The translations under genes were made by a program, and so were the position numbers. A stretch of 5,658 nt of DNA, taken from NCBI GenBank assembly GCA_016201195.1, contig JACQDI010000123.1, positions 1 to 5,658 of the forward strand. The letters run 5' to 3'. Numbering within the stretch: position 1 is the stretch's first letter; every line of letters starts with the position of its first letter. The notes beneath the pieces are model-generated. The model was given only the letters and a program-made list of their open reading frames with translations, did not search any database and was not told the DNA's origin. Positions 4,963-5,658 of the stretch are shown here, one piece after another. This DNA is from Acidobacteriota bacterium. Its GTDB lineage: Bacteria; Acidobacteriota; Terriglobia; Bryobacterales; JACQDG01.

Positions 4963-5658
4963 GGCGGTACGTTTGGTTGGTCTTCGCTGGGGTCCTGCTC
5001 TCGTCTTGCCGACAGGGAGCTCAGATAGAATCAGCGGCCGCAACCAAGGGCGGCAAGGCGCAAGCACACCAGGAGGCCGTCACTCACTGGACTGCGAGAA
5101 CGGAACTATTCATGGAGTACCCCACGCTCATCGCCGGCACGAGAGGGCGGTTTGCGGTGCATTTCACGAGCCTCGATACTTTCAAGCCGCTGACATCGGG
5201 CAAGGTCGAGGTGCTCCTCAACGGAAAGGACGGCTCAACAGAAGTCTTCACCACGCCGGGGCCGTCACGACCGGGGATCTTTGGAGTAGATGTCGCGCCG
5301 AAGAGAGCGGGTGAGTACCGGATGAGCGTTGCTGTTTCCGCACCGGACCTCAGCGACAAGCATGAACTCGGCGCGGTGACTGTTTATCCGGATGAGAAGG
5401 CCGCGGCCCACGAAGATGATCCGGCGAAAGAAGAGACCATCGCGTTCTTGAAGGAGCAGCAGTGGTCTCTCGACTTTGCGACCGAGGTTGTGAAAAACCG
5501 CCCTGCGCGAGACGTGATGCGCGTTCCCGCCGAGATCGTACCGCGCGCCGGAGGAGAGGCCGCCGTTACAGCGCCTTTCAGCGGTCGGCTTGCCTCGAGC
5601 TCGCTGCCGCCCATCGGCACAACTGTGCAGAAGGGCCAGGTATTGGCGACGCTGTTGC
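4959..5658 (+). CDS. RND efflux periplasmic adaptor lipoprotein, CzcB/CusB-like (3' truncated by window)
   Basis: This adaptor (membrane fusion protein) bridges the inner-membrane RND pump and the TolC-type channel. ATG 4959 overlaps the channel stop (ATGA), and the frame is open for 233 residues to the window edge. Residues 1-17 are a lipoprotein signal ending in LLSSC, with C17 lipidated. A polar linker (18-40) follows, then an extra N-terminal beta domain, about 41-145 (HWTARTELFMEYPTLIAG, RFAVHF, GKVEVLL, RPGIFGVDVAPKRAGEY, LGAVTVYP), resembling Ig-like or FixH/YtkA-type folds and present in some CzcB/CusB proteins. The adaptor core starts at about 160 with ETIAFLKEQQWSLDFATEVV, then VPAEIV and AAVTAPFSGRLA..PPIGTTVQKGQVLATL, the first half of the barrel and lipoyl domains. 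The hairpin, second lipoyl half and membrane-proximal domain lie outside the window, with the RND pump gene probably after them. The metal specificity cannot be read from this part. Confidence 0.93.
   Translation, partial: MRRYVWLVFAGVLLSSCRQGAQIESAAATKGGKAQAHQEAVTHWTARTELFMEYPTLIAGTRGRFAVHFTSLDTFKPLTSGKVEVLLNGKDGSTEVFTTPGPSRPGIFGVDVAPKRAGEYRMSVAVSAPDLSDKHELGAVTVYPDEKAAAHEDDPAKEETIAFLKEQQWSLDFATEVVKNRPARDVMRVPAEIVPRAGGEAAVTAPFSGRLASSSLPPIGTTVQKGQVLATLL

Noticed and set aside
3724..5067. Minus-strand open frames opposite the channel and adaptor genes
   Set aside because: They lie under well-supported plus-strand genes and show no family features.
4973..5314. Plus-strand frame of 113 residues inside the adaptor gene
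   Set aside because: It is a +1-type shadow of the adaptor frame starting at 4959, which carries the lipobox and the adaptor motifs without any stop.
327..5658. Functional linkage of the c-di-AMP operon with metal efflux
   Set aside because: The only link is sharing a divergent intergenic region. No shared regulator, domain or binding motif is visible, so the pairing is most simply chance neighbourhood.

Overview
The window looks like chromosomal DNA of a high-GC, Gram-negative (diderm) bacterium, most probably an acidobacterium. Three things suggest this. The partial gene at the left edge resembles a beta-rich secreted family I associate with Acidobacteriota. Gene borders carry short AT-rich tandem repeats of the AAATCACC and GATTGTGG kind. 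The metal-efflux adaptor has the extended N-terminal domain I remember from that phylum. The phylum call is inference from memory, not a database match.

Layout: (1) 1-230, plus strand, is the 3' end of a gene for a probable secreted protein. (2) 222-325 is a convergent intergenic region built of 8-bp units in inverted orientation, able to fold into a long hairpin. (3) 3165-327, minus strand, is a compact operon cdaA-cdaR-glmM: membrane diadenylate cyclase, its YbbR-domain partner, and phosphoglucosamine mutase. All junctions are 4-nt start/stop overlaps. (4) 3166-3281 is a short divergent control region with a near-consensus sigma-70 promoter reading right. (5) 3282-5658, plus strand, is a heavy-metal RND efflux operon: a small exported His-rich protein, a TolC/CzcC-type outer-membrane channel, and a CzcB/CusB-type lipoprotein adaptor cut off by the window edge. 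The inner-membrane RND pump gene would be expected just beyond.

The left operon links the second messenger c-di-AMP to cell-wall precursor synthesis: CdaA makes c-di-AMP, CdaR and GlmM are known modulators of CdaA in Firmicutes, and GlmM supplies GlcN-1-P for UDP-GlcNAc. The right operon would move metal ions from the periplasm out of the cell, with the His-rich protein as a likely periplasmic metal binder. Nothing indicates that the two operons cooperate; they share only the divergent intergenic region.

I see no RNA gene, CRISPR array, transposase or phage gene. The least described items are the His-rich small protein, the N-terminal domain of the adaptor, and the ribosome-site-masking inverted repeat before the channel gene. 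None of this amounts to a clearly new system.
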